A stretch of 64,000 nt of DNA from contig JAKTNV010000018.1 of NCBI GenBank assembly GCA_022747635.1, forward strand, positions 3,126,927 to 3,190,926. The letters are read 5' to 3'. Positions within the stretch are counted from its first letter, which is position 1, and the number at the start of each line of letters is the position of its first letter. The stretch is from Hetaerina americana. Its lineage: Eukaryota; Arthropoda; Insecta; Odonata; Calopterygidae. This document shows, piece by piece, positions 1-13,400 of the stretch. The notes under the pieces are model-generated. The model worked only from the letters and a program-made list of their open reading frames with translations, was not told where the DNA came from and did not search any database. Made by a program: the position numbers and the translations under genes.

Positions 1-97
1 AGAGGGAGATGTTTTCTCAGGAAGTGTTGACTGTCGTCGACTAACCACAAGGCTCGAAAGAGAAACCATCAACAGCACCTCCATGATATTAACATAA

Positions 98-337
98 GTG
101 CCCAGGTCTGAATCAGCATTGTCTGTTGAATGCATCTCAGCATTAGAGAGAGAGAGAGAGAGAGAGAGGGTAATTTACCCAATCATAAAACATGACAAAC
201 GCAGATTTTTACAGAGGGGCAAAATTCTACAACTTCTCCAGGACTTCCAGATTGGTTGATACCAAGTGGATGACATGCAATCTGCATGCATATCTCAATA
301 AGAAAAATGAAATTACTGCTGATTAATTGAAATTGTT
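98..337. repeat. Intronic dispersed repeat, copy 1 (pair with 14121-14384)
   Basis: About 240 bp closely similar, in the same orientation, to 14121-14384, including a GA microsatellite in the middle and the shared stretch ending gctgattaattgaaat. It lies in the AFG2A intron after exon 7. Family unknown. Confidence 0.75.
143..169. repeat. (GA)n microsatellite
   Basis: Perfect AG dinucleotide run of about 25 bases inside the dispersed repeat. Confidence 0.9.
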
Positions 338-1128
338 AAAAAATTTCCGAAGTTGCAGGGTTTAGCAAAAACTGAGCTGGATTTCTGCCATTCATTCTCT
401 CATCTTCCATCGAAACACACAGCGCATGGGTAATCATCATCTACCTTTCCCACACTTCTCTCCATTTCAAAGGTTGCTATTTTAACATTAGCTAATAGTC
501 CTAGAATAAATGATTTTTCATGGAATTGACCAAACACAAAGAACTGAGAGTAAAGACAAATGAAATTTGGTTAATTGCAATTCAAAAAAATATGATCCAG
601 GACTGTCTGACCATTATATTATGGCAACTACATTAACCTTGGACAGTCTAGATCAACTTAACAGGTTTACTTCCAAAAATATTTATCATAGAAGCAATAT
701 TGAGTCTCATTAATGCATTGAAAAAGACTTGGGCAGAAATCTACTCAGCCAACTCTTTTGAATCCAACTTCTATTATTTTTACTTAAAATTCTATCATTT
801 AATTGATTGTTTTTTTATAACTGTTAGAGCATAAGAAAATTATCTGAAGTATAGCAGGAAGCTTTGGCTGCCTGATGACATCATTGCACTCTCAAGAAAT
901 ATCAAGGAAAAAGCTAGCTTTTGTAAATTGTCAAGTACTCCTGATGTGAGGTCAGATTATCTCAAAATGAAGGCAGAGATTCCTTGCAAGGAAAAATAAT
1001 AGATTGTACAATAGCCACAAGCTACTCATAGCCAGCAATAAAAATACAGAAGCAAGGCATATGATTACAAGTCAAGTAATAATCAAAGGCTGATGGAACA
1101 ATATAAAAAGAAGAAGAAAGATAAATAC
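338..1128. other. AFG2A intron, no feature recognised
   Basis: AT-rich, many stops in all frames, no terminal repeats or protein remnants that I can identify. Confidence 0.5.
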
Positions 1129-1401
1129 CTTATCGATTCGATCAGGACGGTTAGTGGCTGCCACAATGGTGACTTGAGATAGTGGGGTGACACCATCCAT
1201 CTCGGTGAGCAACTGAGCCAGCACCCTCTCCTGCACCGAAGACCCCCCAGCACCTCCCTCCCGGGATGACCCTCGCTCCCCTCCCAATGCATCCAGCTCG
1301 TCAAAGAACACCACGGCTGGAGCCACTTGCCTTGCACGCCGAAAAACTTCACGTACCGCCCTCTCCGACTCCCCGACCCACTTGCTGAACAGCTCGGGGC
1401 C
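1129..1401 (-). CDS. AFG2A: AFG2A exon 7 (AAA2 pore loop to sensor 1)
   Basis: 273-bp exon, 91 codons, phase 0. Contains [18 protein letters not shown] (pore loop), [17 protein letters not shown] (Walker B), [10 protein letters not shown], and [11 protein letters not shown] (sensor 1), then donor GTATTT. A Ser/Gly-rich insert ([12 protein letters not shown]) follows Walker B. The next exon, which should carry the arginine finger and lid, lies left of the window. Confidence 0.93.
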
Positions 1402-4400
1402 CTGCGTGTCCAAGGACAAAGGATTAACCGTCCAATCAAGTTTCACTCAGCAGTGCATGCACTTTGGTGATTCTTGACTAATGTAGGAGGAATAACAGGG
1501 AGCAATGCATCAGGCACTCATTCAGAGAGGGGTTCAGGAAGAAAGGGGCAATGACATACGTACACTGAGGAGTACCAGCAAGAACATTCCTCTCCACACT
1601 GAGTAAGTCTCCACCTCAAAATCGAGTGTCTCCTGTTGTCAGTCCACCCAACCTGACTTCCCCCTGCACAGCATAATTGAAGCCACCATGTTCCAAGAGG
1701 CCCAAATGAGACAAAACACAAGCTCCCAATGATTGATTAATGTACTTATCATGAGAAACAAATTTGCACTTTTCCACAGATTTAATTGTAACTTAGGTAC
1801 AATGAGCTTCAGTTCATCGAACCGTCTTCAGGTACAAGACAAGATTCAACATGTGATACATCATATTTATACCTGTTTGAGGAAGAGGGGGGGAAGAAAA
1901 GAGTGAGGAGTAAGGTAGGCGGGGACAAAGAGGGTCAATTCAGAAAAGAAAACACTCCATTCCTCCACATACAATCCAACACTCACGACCCAGGCCTAAA
2001 CTTACAAAGTCATCATCTCTGCAAGTCAAGACCTAAGTCGCAGATAGAAATCATATGTGGAAGGACAAAGCATCCTCCTTTCGATATGAATCGCTTCCAC
2101 AAAGTGACACCTCAAACCATTCTACTGTGACCATTATTTGAGAGGACGGAGGCAGGTAATTGGTGTCCTAGCAGTAGGAAGGAGGGAAGAATAAAGAAGG
2201 GTTAAGCAGGAAGGAGACATGGAAGGGACATTATCAGGGAAGGGTTGTTTGACAAATACTGAGAGTGGAGGGTAGGGGGTGGTTGGATGGGAAAATACGC
2301 GAAGGGTGGAGTTAATAGGAAAGATGGAGAGTTTAACTTTTTGCTGTAGAAACAGGATTCTGAGGAGATGAGAGTGGTTTACAAAAATATTATCATTTAA
2401 AATAACATTCATATTTAATTTTTACAATTTCAAGTTGCTCTGAAATCAAGTCTTTTGCCCTTATTTTCATTGTGTAGAATCTCCAGATAAAATTTGCATG
2501 AGTGGGATAATTGTAGTAGATGCTTAGCTAGGAGTGAAGTTTCATCCAAGGTCCTCCAGCATCTTTCATGTCCTTTTATTCTTGTTTTGAAACTTCTTCT
2601 GTTTGATGAACTGAAACGCACTGCACGTTACAAAAAGTGCAACTTTGTAACGAATAAATCTGTGGAATAGTGCAAATTTTGTTTTTCTCATAATGATGGA
2701 CTTCCACTACATCTCGCCTCAATCTGTTGAATATAATGTAATTATCCCCTCACCAGCAGTCCACTTCCCTCTGAGCCCAACTCTGAGAGAATTTCTAGCT
2801 GACATGCAACTCCCTTTCAATGAGCACCAAAGAGGGTCCCCGTCTCACTTCCTCCCAACTGACACTCCTGCCACCAAACTCATGGAGGCCCGTGAAAGGG
2901 GAAGAAAGAATAACTAACGTGCAGGGTCACCAGGTCTTGGGCAGAAGAAAATAACATTTTGCCATCGGAGGGAGAAAACTCTTTGTTATATTTCCAATGT
3001 AGAGTCACATTTATTTGGTTTTGTATTTATATTGAAAGGCTGACAAATACTGAACACAGATAAAACTTATTGTATATTTTTTAAACGGCGGTGTAATGGG
3101 GATGATAGGGTTTGGGGAGCACAAATCAAACTGATACCACGCAACTGGCAAAGCACATCACTAATGCCAACAGCAGTATGTTTATAAATATACAGGCAGT
3201 CCCCAGGTTGCAGACCACCTAACTCATGGCATTCCGTACTCATGAATGAGCTCCTAAATTTCCCCATCAGGATCATTTCTCAAATTATTAAATACATACT
3301 GTAACTTCTGGCATATCAAACAAATCTGATGACCATAATCCAAACACAGGGTAGTTTAAAAAGGTGTAAACAGTCAAATCTCGTAACTATGCCACCTGTC
3401 GGGACCGAGCAAGAGTGGCATAGTAGCGAGAATAGGAATAGTGGCGAGAGTGGCATAGTGGCAAGAGTGGCATAGTAGCGAGAATAGGAATAGTGGCGAG
3501 AGTGGCATAGTGGCAAGAGTGGCATAGTAGCGAGAATAGGAATAGTGGCGAGAGTGGCATAGTGGCAAGAGTGGCATAGTAGCGAGAATAGGAATAGTGG
3601 CGAGAGTGGCATAGTGGCAAGAGTGGCATAGTAGCGAGAATAGGAATAGTGGCGAGAGTGGCATAGTGGCAAGAGTGGCATAGTAGCGAGAATAGGAATA
3701 GTGGCGAGAGTGGCATAGTGGCAAGAGTGGCATAGTAGCGAGAATAGGAATAGTGGCGAGAGTGGCATAGTGGCAAGAGTGGCATAGTAGCGAGAATAGG
3801 AATAGTGGCGAGAGTGGCATAGTGGCAAGAGTGGCATAGTAGCGAGAATAGGAATAGTGACGAGAGTGGCATAGTGGCAAGAGTGGCATAGTAGCGAGAA
3901 TAGGAATAGTGGCGAGAGTGGCATAGTGGCAAGAGTGGCATAGTAGCGAGAATAGGAATAGTGGCGAGAGTGGCATAGTGGCAAGAGTGGCATAGTAGCG
4001 AGAATAGGAATAGTGGCGAGAGTGGCATAGTGGCAAGAGTGGCATAGTAGCGAGAATAGGAATAGTGGCGAGAGTGGCATAGTGGCAAGAGTGGCATAGT
4101 AGCGAGAATAGGAATAGTGGCGAGAGTGGCATAGTGGCAAGAGTGGCATAGTAGCGAGAATAGGAATAGTGGCGAGAGTGGCATAGTGGCAAGAGTGGCA
4201 TAGTAGCGAGAATAGGAATAGTGGCGAGAGTGGCATAGTGGCAAGAGTGGCATAGTAGCGAGAATAGGAATAGTGGCGAGAGTGGCATAGTGGCAAGAGT
4301 GGCATAGTAGCGAGAATAGGAATAGTGGCGAGAGTGGCATAGTGGCAAGAGTGGCATAGTAGCGAGAATAGGAATAGTGGCGAGAGTGGCATAGTGGCAA

Positions 4401-7400
4401 GAGTGGCATAGTAGCGAGAATAGGAATAGTGGCGAGAGTGGCATAGTGGCAAGAGTGGCATAGTAGCGAGAATAGGAATAGTGGCGAGAGTGGCATAGTG
4501 GCAAGAGTGGCATAGTAGCGAGAATAGGAATAGTGGCGAGAGTGGCATAGTGGCAAGAGTGGCATAGTAGCGAGAATAGGAATAGTGGCGAGAGTGGCAT
4601 AGTGGCAAGAGTGGCATAGTAGCGAGAATAGGAATAGTGGCGAGAGTGGCATAGTGGCAAGAGTGGCATAGTAGCGAGAATAGGAATAGTGGCGAGAGTG
4701 GCATAGTGGCAAGAGTGTCATAGTAGCGAGAATAGGAATAGTGGCGAGAGTGGCATAGTGGCAAGAGTGGCATAGTAGCGAGAATAGGAATAGTGGCGAG
4801 AGTGGCATAGTGGCAAGAGTGGCATAGTAGCGAGAATAGGAATAGTGGCGAGAGTGGCATAGTGGCAAGAGTGGCATAGTAGCGAGAATAAGAATAGTGG
4901 CGAGAGTGGCATAGTGGCAAGAGTGGCATAGTAGCGAGAATAGGAATAGTGGCGAGAGTGGCATAGTGGCAAGAGTGGCATAGTAGCGAGAATAGGAATA
5001 GTGGCGAGAGTGGCATAGTGGCAAGAGTGTCATAGTAGCGAGAATAGGAATAGTGGCGAGAGTGGCATAGTGGCAAGAGTGGCATAGTAGCAAGAATAGG
5101 AATAGTGGCGAGAGTGGCATAGTGGCAAGAGTGGCATAGTAGCGAGAATAGGAATAGTGGCGAGAGTGGCATAGTGGCAAGAGTGGCATAGTAGCGAGAA
5201 TAGGAATAGTGGCGAGAGTGGCATAGTGGCAAGAGTGGCATAGTAGCGAGAATAGGAATAGTGGCGAGAGTGGCATAGTGGCAAGAGTGGCATAGTAGCG
5301 AGAATAGGAATAGTGGCGAGAGTGGCATAGTGGCAAGAGTGGCATAGTAGCGAGAATAGGAATAGTGGCGAGAGTGGCATAGTGGCAAGAGTGGCATAGT
5401 AGCGAGAATAGGAATAGTGGCGAGAGTGGCATAGTGGCAAGAGTGGCATAGTAGCGAGAATAGGAATAGTGGCGAGAGTGGCATAGTGGCATAGTAGCGA
5501 GAATAGGAATAGTGGCGAGAGTGGCATAGTGGCAAGAGTGGCATAGTAGCAAGAATAGGAATAGTGGCGAGAGTGGCATAGTGGCAAGAGTGGCATAGTA
5601 GCGAGAATAGGAATAGTGGCGAGAGTGGCATAGTGGCAAGAGTGGCATAGTAGCAAGAATAGGAATAGTGGCGAGAGTGGCATAGTGGCAAGAGTGGCAT
5701 AGTAGCGAGAATAGGAATAGTGGCGAGAGTGGCATAGTGGCAAGAGTGGCATAGTAGCGAGAATAGGAATAGTGGCGAGAGTGGCATAGTGGCAAGAGTG
5801 GCATAGTAGCGAGAATAGGAATAGTGGCGAGAGTGGCATAGTGGCAAGAGTGGCATAGTAGCGAGAATAGGAATAGTGGCGAGAGTGGCATAGTGGCAAG
5901 AGTGGCATAGTAGCAAGAATAGGAATAGTGGCGAGAGTGGCATAGTGGCAAGAGTGGCATAGTAGCGAGAATAGGAATAGTGGCGAGAGTGGCATAGTGG
6001 CAAGAGTGGCATAGTAGCGAGAATAGGAATAGTGGCGAGAGTGGCATAGTGGCAAGAGTGGCATAGTAGCGAGAATAGGAATAGTGGCGAGAGTGGCATA
6101 GTGGCAAGAGTGGCATAGTAGCGAGAATAGGAATAGTGGCGAGAGTGGCATAGTGGCAAGAGTGGCATAGTAGCGAGAATAGGAATAGTGGCGAGAGTGG
6201 CATAGTGGCGAGAGTGGCATAGTAACGAAGATTTGTAAAAACGGCTTTATTTTCTCAAGTTTCCTATCAGTCCAAAGCTCTCAAGAATCGTCGGCTGGCA
6301 TATCTTCTTTCAGCAGATCTCGTGCATCTCGTTATCTAGCCAATCGCATGCTAGCATCACACTAGGATTCCCGCTTCTCTGTTGCATGAACTTCCGGACG
6401 GTGCTCCAAGCGTGCTGGGCTTCCTCGACAGTTATCTCGTCATCTTCGCTTTCCACCAGCTCCGCACTGCACAGCATCTCCTCCAGCGTGAAAGACCCGC
6501 CAGTCGCGAGGCGGTCATTGGCTTCGAGAAAGTCAGACAGCTCCATCTCCTTATTCTCATGGATCTTTTCGTTGGCAGCAGAGTTTCTCAGATCTCGAGC
6601 AGCTCCGCATCTTGTGCCTCAGTTTGGATCTCCTTTCCATGAACTTGGCCTTTGCAAAACAATTCCTGATCGTCGACTTGCCGAGCTGCTCCCAAGCACG
6701 CCAGGCGACCAGTAGAGCGTCGAGCAAGGTGAGCTTGAACTCCTTCCCCTCGTCTATAGCCTCAAGCCGGCGGCATAGCAAGAGCTTCTAGTGGTGGCAA
6801 TTGAGGTTCTTTATGATTCCTTGATCCATTGGTTATGAATCGGCTGTCCTGTTATGTGGGAAGAAAACCAGTTGGATGTTGTTCACCTAGAGCTCGGGAG
6901 GGTGGCCAGAGAAGTGTTCGAGACAGACCAGCACTCTGCGTCCCTGCTGGCTGAGTCATCCGTCCCACGCACACAACATCTCCTCGAAAAGCTCCGCATA
7001 AAAGTGGCATAGTAGCGAGAGTAGGAGGTGGCATAGTCATGAGATTAGACAGTAGTGCAGTTTGTGAAAATATCAAATTCAACACGGTCATCATGACAAA
7101 AAAAGAAATATGATATGCAACCAACACTATTTCAAGAGGCAATATTCAGTCGTAATGATTATTATTGTGGTCTGGACATAATATAGGAAATAGATTCATC
7201 AGTCCAAAATCAATGAGAACTTGCACGAATCCACAGCAATCATAGAGTCCCACAAGGATCAATTTCAGTTCCACTTTTATGTATTAATTTATATACACCT
7301 CCCTGTCACATCTTCCTAAAAGTAAAGTGAAACTATACGCTGATGACACTTTAACATAATGCTTTGCTGATCAATTATTGGAGGTTAATGATTCTGTATA

Positions 7401-10400
7401 ACTGAATGTAAATAGAACCTGTTTTTTAAACTGCCATTGTTAAATTTGTCCTCCAATTTTGGCCCTATTCTCGGAACCAATACTAATCAATCAATACAAC
7501 AAACTAGTTCCATAACATTTTTGGGAACTATTACTCTGTCCAATATATACGTGAACTGAGGCCATAAAAACTTTATTTTGCAAAATTTAGTCTACATTGA
7601 TTTTGTCCCCTTCAAAGTGCTCTCCATTCGTTGCTATGCACTTATTCCATCTTCTTCCATTCCACTGTTTAAAACACCCCCTTGGATGTCCTCTCGGGCA
7701 GGTTGGGCTTTTTAGTTTTCTCGTCGTTTCTTACTTTACTGTTTCTTCCACATCTTCCCAGTGATATGTCTCCTCAACATATTTTTGCATTTTGGAAATA
7801 GGATAAAAGTCGCAGGGGGGGGGGGGGGGGGTGAGATCTGGCGAATATGGAGGATGATCAAGGATAAAGGTGATTGAATTTTTTGCCAGAAACTGGCGAA
7901 CAATCAATGCTGAATGTGCAGGTGAATTGTGTCATGGTGAAGGATCCATCCATCACATTTGGTTAAAATAAAATGCACTGTTGACTTTCCTAAATTCAGT
8001 CCATCAGCTATGATTCCGAACCCTTTTTCGACAATCGGTAAGGACAAGGGACCGCACACGATTAACGTTGTCGTCAACACAAGGTGGTTGAAGGTCGTCA
8101 CGGCCTTGCATCATCATCCATGGCATCTTGTTGGTCATCTTTAAAATGATTATTCCACTTGAAAACAGATGTGTTCTTCAGAGCTTTATCACCGTAAACA
8201 GTTGTTAACATTTCCGTAATTTCTTGATGACTTTTACCGCACTTCACAAAAAGAAAATGCTGTTTTGTTGCTCCGTGATTTCGTCCATTTCCATTTTTGA
8301 AAACCAGTAAAAACAAGGACAAGAGAAACTAATATAACTGGCACCATATGCACAGCTCGATGATCCTCCAAGGACAGACGGCTGCTCATTGGGTCTCGGG
8401 CAACAAGCGCTACTAGTGGGCGGGGCTACATAGTCCGCGCTATGGCCGCCAGATTCACCAGTTCGTGCATTTATTGCACAGGCCATCTATACTAAATGAT
8501 ACTCACCACTGGCATTCCCACATTGCAGTTATGATCAATAAAAAGGTTTGATTCGTTAACTTGTTCCAACTACCTATTTTGATGTCTGGTGTTGTCATCT
8601 TTTGGCAAAATGTTATTGCTGCGACCAAGACCTTTCCTATCCAAAAAAGATCTTTGAAAGCTAAGGCTACAGTATCCATAAGAACTCCTGGAAGGCCACC
8701 GTTTCTCGTATTCAAAATAATGACACTACCATGCATATATATTCTTAACCGTTTGTTGCTTCTAAAAATTAACCACGTTTACGAGGGTGGTCCCATAAGT
8801 ACCTGGCCGGACCTAGAGATGGCGGTAGTTGTTTCGAAAATATCACTGTATTAGAAAGTATGCAATCTAGAAAGCATATGCTTCAAGTTTGAAGAGTCTA
8901 TGTTGTTTAGTATTTGTTTGGCAGCCATCAATAGTGAAGGTTTTCGGTGAATTTATGAAAATGGAAAAATTTGATTATCGTTATGTGATAGAATACTTTC
9001 ATTTGAAAGACCTCAGCCCAACCAATATAAAAGCTCGAATGGATTCTACTCTGAGTGAGCCTGCTCCTTCGTTTACAACAGTAAAATATGGCGTAGCAGA
9101 GTTTAAACGAGGCCGTACGAGCTGTCAACATGAACATCACATTGGTCAACCAAATGAGCTGATGACTCCAGAAACGGCGAAGAAAATCCACACTGTGATA
9201 CTGGGTGACTGAAAGTGTGCAAGCTAGCAGACATATTAGACATTCCAAAAAGTGTGGTATATAGCATATTAACTGAAAATTTGGACATGAGAAAGCTCTG
9301 TGCAAGATGGGCGCCGCGTTTGCTCCCACTCGAGCAAAACCAGTGTCGTGAAGATGTTTCAATGGAGTGTTTAGCAAAGTTTTACGACAGCAAAGCAGAA
9401 TTTTTCTGCCGTTTCATTACCATGGATGAAACATGGGTCCATTACTTCACACTGAAGACAAAAGAAAAATCAAAGCAATGGATTCAAAAGGGAGAACCGT
9501 CTCCAAAGAAGGCTAAGACCGTTTTGCCTGCAGGCAAGATCATGGCATCAGTTTTATGGGATGTGCCCGTGATGATTTTCATTGACTATCTTGAAAAAGG
9601 AAAAAGCTATCAATGGCGAGTATTGTGCAAAATAATTACAACGTTTGAGCGAAGAAATCAAGCAAAAGCAGCCGCATTTGGCTAAGAAGAAAGTGTTGTT
9701 CCATCAAGACAATGCACCAGCTCACAAATCCGTTATTGCAATGGCCAAAATTCATTAATTTAAGTTTGAATTGCTACCTCATGCACCCTATTCGCCACAT
9801 TTTGCTCCCTTAGATTATTTTCTGTTTGCAAACTTGAAAAAATGGCTTGGTGGTAAGAAACTTCCCAACCGTGAAGAAGTGATGTCGGCAGTTAATGGTT
9901 ATTTTGAGGAGCAAGATATTTCTTATTATTAAAAGGGTGTCGAACTTATTGAAAATCGCTGGAAAAGTCTATAGAGCTGAAAGGAGATTATGTTGCAAAA
10001 TAAATTTTTGTGTTGTCTTGGGTTCTTTTGGGACCACCCTTGTATTTTTGCCGAACTCATCCGTACATTGTTAGTACTCGTGGGAGAGACAATGCACAAT
10101 TAATTTAGCAGTCTTGTGCTGTATCTTAGAAAGTTTCCCATCACTCTCATTCACTCATCTTTAACATATTTCCAATGAAAATTAAAAAATAAACCGACTG
10201 TAAACAGGTTTAAAACTGAACTTCAGAAGCAACAATTAATTAAATGTTATTACAGTGCGGATGCATTTATGCGTGATAATTTGTGATCATCAGCTGTATG
10301 TAACATGTAAGGGTGTATATATAGTTTTTAAATGTATTTTTCTAGATTTTAAATGGGTCTGACTGATACTATATTTTTCATTCGAGAATGTATTTTTGCA

Positions 10401-13400
10401 AATTGTTATAATTGCATTTTCAGTACATCTTGACGAATATGTTCTCTGTCACATGTCTGAGTGACAGAACAAAATGAATAAATACTTTCAACAAAGGAAT
10501 GAAAGGGCAAAAAAGAGAAATTCAGAGGCAAGCACAAAATATTCCTTTACAAGATCCCCACGCACTGATGCAAATTGTAAACGCAGCAGTGAACTTCGTG
10601 AATGATGACACCAAGAGGGAAATCTTATGATTCAGACCAAAGTGATATAATTCACATATATTTGTACGTAATAACCCATATTCTTTGCACAATTTAATTA
10701 AGTGAGAATTAAATTTAGATATTCCATCAAAGATAAGGATCATCACAGATGTATTAATATAATATCAGTGGTATATTAAGGAAGTAATCTACTGGTTAAG
10801 GTAGGTTCGGATGGACACAACTACCAAATACATGTCCATCATTTTATCCTTGGGAATGATGATTGAGGTGGTTTCCCGTTGCCTTCCTCAATAGTGTTTT
10901 TAACGTGACACCATCACTCAATGGCCGTCCCACTGGGGTCAGTCGCCTTTGCAGCCACCTCACTGAGGAATAGACGCTGCGTGGACTACCATTCATCTGG
11001 CCACTAACCTTCGACCTATCTGGCATGGGTGACCCTACCAGGAGCAATTATTATTACTCCCGTCAACGCAGCTCTAGGGGTCATCGGAACGCACAAGCCA
11101 TTCCACCACGTCAAGGTGGTAGTCCATGGGAGGGGATTTTATTGAATTTGAAGAAATTTGTAAAAATGTTTTCAAATACATATTACTATTTTTCATCATT
11201 ATAGGTTATTAGTCCGAGGATTGCTCTGTTAGCAGCCCTCCATGGTAGTGCATCCCGCTCCAATCTGCCAAAATTTCTTCTTTCTCTGTTCACTCCATAG
11301 GCGGACATCCACCCTTACCTCCTCCTCTTAATATTCATCCCTGACCTTCTTCTGTCATTCTTCCCCTCCATATAATCTTCAATTACCTCCTTTAGTACAT
11401 TTTAGGGCAGTGGAATAAATAAGTTTAAACAAGTGAATGAAAAGCTAACATTGAAAGTGTGAGCCTGAATGTAAAAACTTTACATAATATTTTCCTAGGT
11501 AAAGGTTGATTCTAAATACTACGAACATTTAGAATCACAATGCAACAATTTCAGAGTGTAAAAATCATTTGCCTTGACCGGGATTCGAACCTGGATCCCT
11601 CTATGTCCAGTCGAGTGCTTTGGCCAGTTAAGCTATCGAGGCATCCTCTTCAACTCAGAAATTTTGGGGGTTTTAAAGGAACAAGATAAAAGTTAACACT
11701 TTTATCACTCCTTTTATCACTTATCACTCTGTTGAAAGTTACTGTTGCCACATCTCCCGCAGTTTCTTTGGAATTTAGAATCACTAAAGGCTCTGGTTGG
11801 CTAGGGTTTTCAAGCATAATATTGCAGAGAGATCATTCACGAATGCCCCAATCCCAGATGTTCAGAACATCGTTCTTGCCTATAATTTCAAATTATGCAC
11901 ATTACCTGAAACAGGATGTTTGAAGGATGGGAAAGAAGCAGTTGACATAATATTGCATTTTAAAATACACAATTTCACATTGAATTAGTATTTATTAAAG
12001 ACGCGGCCAGTGTGGCTAGTTTCCTTTTTCTGGCTATTAAATTAACAAATTATTGATAATGGCAAACCCCCTCAAACATCCTCTTCTGCCCCCTCTGTTG
12101 TGCACGCACCTTTATGGAGATGAAGTTGAGGCCACTCTCGGTGGCCAGTGCCTTGGCCACCATCGTCTTGGAGCAACCAGGTGGTCCAAACATGAGAAGC
12201 CCTTTGGGTGGGCAGATACCAAGGCGGGTAAATGCCTGGGGGTACCTCAGGGGCCATTCCACTGCCTGGCGAAGCTTCAACTTCAGCTCATCCTGCCCTC
12301 CAATGTCACTCCAATGAACCTGCCCCAGATATTAGCAAACAATAAATAAAATACCATCACCCAATAGCACCTATAAAAAAATCAATGGCAACATAGTTAA
12401 GCGGATAAAATAATACTTTGTAATTCCACAGATTTATTTCACAAACACACGACCCGGGTTTCGACGTACAACGTCATCTTCAGGTTAAGTCCAACATTTG
12501 GAAAGGCAATATCCACGAAAAATAATTCCAACAATGGTAAGTGCAGTACCATTTCAGTTCTAATAAAAGGTGTATCATTTTCATGAATTGAAACAAAGGT
12601 TGAAATTCATTTTTAAATAAAATAGAAATAATTTCTTCATAATTAATAGATGAGGAACAAACAGAAATTTTTGTAACAAATATAAAATTATACAAATATA
12701 ACAGAGAAAATGAAATACATATAACTCTTAGAGGATAACGAATGCTCCTAAAAATTATTCAGGCTCACAATTTTCATGTGAGAAGTCACTTTCCATATTT
12801 GTCAATCACACTTTCAATTAACCCCTCAGCGCGGTTCTCAGTTTGTGACACATCTCAGTCGGCAGGCCTTATCGTGTATCACTCTTTCTTTTTGTTTCCT
12901 CATGACATTTGCGAGAGCAAAAGGCCTCACCACCTTCTATAGTCTCAGGTGTTAGATTTCTTTCTTGAGAAAGAGACGTAAAAAAGCCTTGTATATAACC
13001 CCCGTAATGGATTCCAAGAGGGATAAGCTTTTCTTGAGTAAGATAGTATAGAGAATTAAGTAGAACACCTGGACAGAGAAAGAGAAGTGAGTATTGGACG
13101 TGATGGTGCAAGTTCAAGTGAGGACGTTTGGTCGACAGGCACTTCACTGAAAAGATACCACCGAACGGGGTGAAGTCCAGGCCCCAAAGAAGATGTCAGG
13201 TGTTCTCGGCACGAGGTAAAAGGAGGGATACAGTGTATTGGTGCCCCAATTGCAATGCAGGCCTATGTTTGGAGGATTGTTACAAATTATACCACGCAAA
13301 ACTGAACTTTAAGAACGGAGGTTCGAAACTTAAAGAATAACGAAAAAGTGAAAATATAAAATATAACGTAAATATTTTAATATATTAGTGTATCACTCTT

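Larger units (their letters stand above)
3371..7052 (-). mobile_element. pogo/Tigger-like DNA transposon containing a minisatellite
   Basis: Termini are imperfect inverted repeats of 26 bp at 3371-3396 (starts CAGTCAAATCTCGTAAC) and 7027-7052. The interior holds a degraded Tigger DDE transposase (minus strand, 6310-6895) and a long minisatellite (3409-6230) next to the left end. TA flanks the right end; the left flank is altered. The transposase N-terminus is missing. Confidence 0.75.

Noticed and set aside
3316..6220. Very long minus-strand open frames (950, 938, 431 and 396 codons)
   Set aside because: They are translations of the 52-bp minisatellite in successive frames and repeat the same 52-residue peptide; no independent sign of a gene.
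3409..6230. Regularly spaced repeats that could suggest CRISPR
   Set aside because: The units are contiguous with no unique spacers, and the context is an animal genome; it is a minisatellite.
7816..7835. Run of about 19 G
   Set aside because: Homopolymer inside a dead mariner; likely slippage or a sequencing artefact, with no evidence for a functional quadruplex.
11571..11642. tRNA gene on the minus strand (and at 20881, 24081, 33734, 47654)
   Set aside because: The heads fold only imperfectly, recur with a fixed non-tRNA tail, and are truncated in places, as expected for SINEs.
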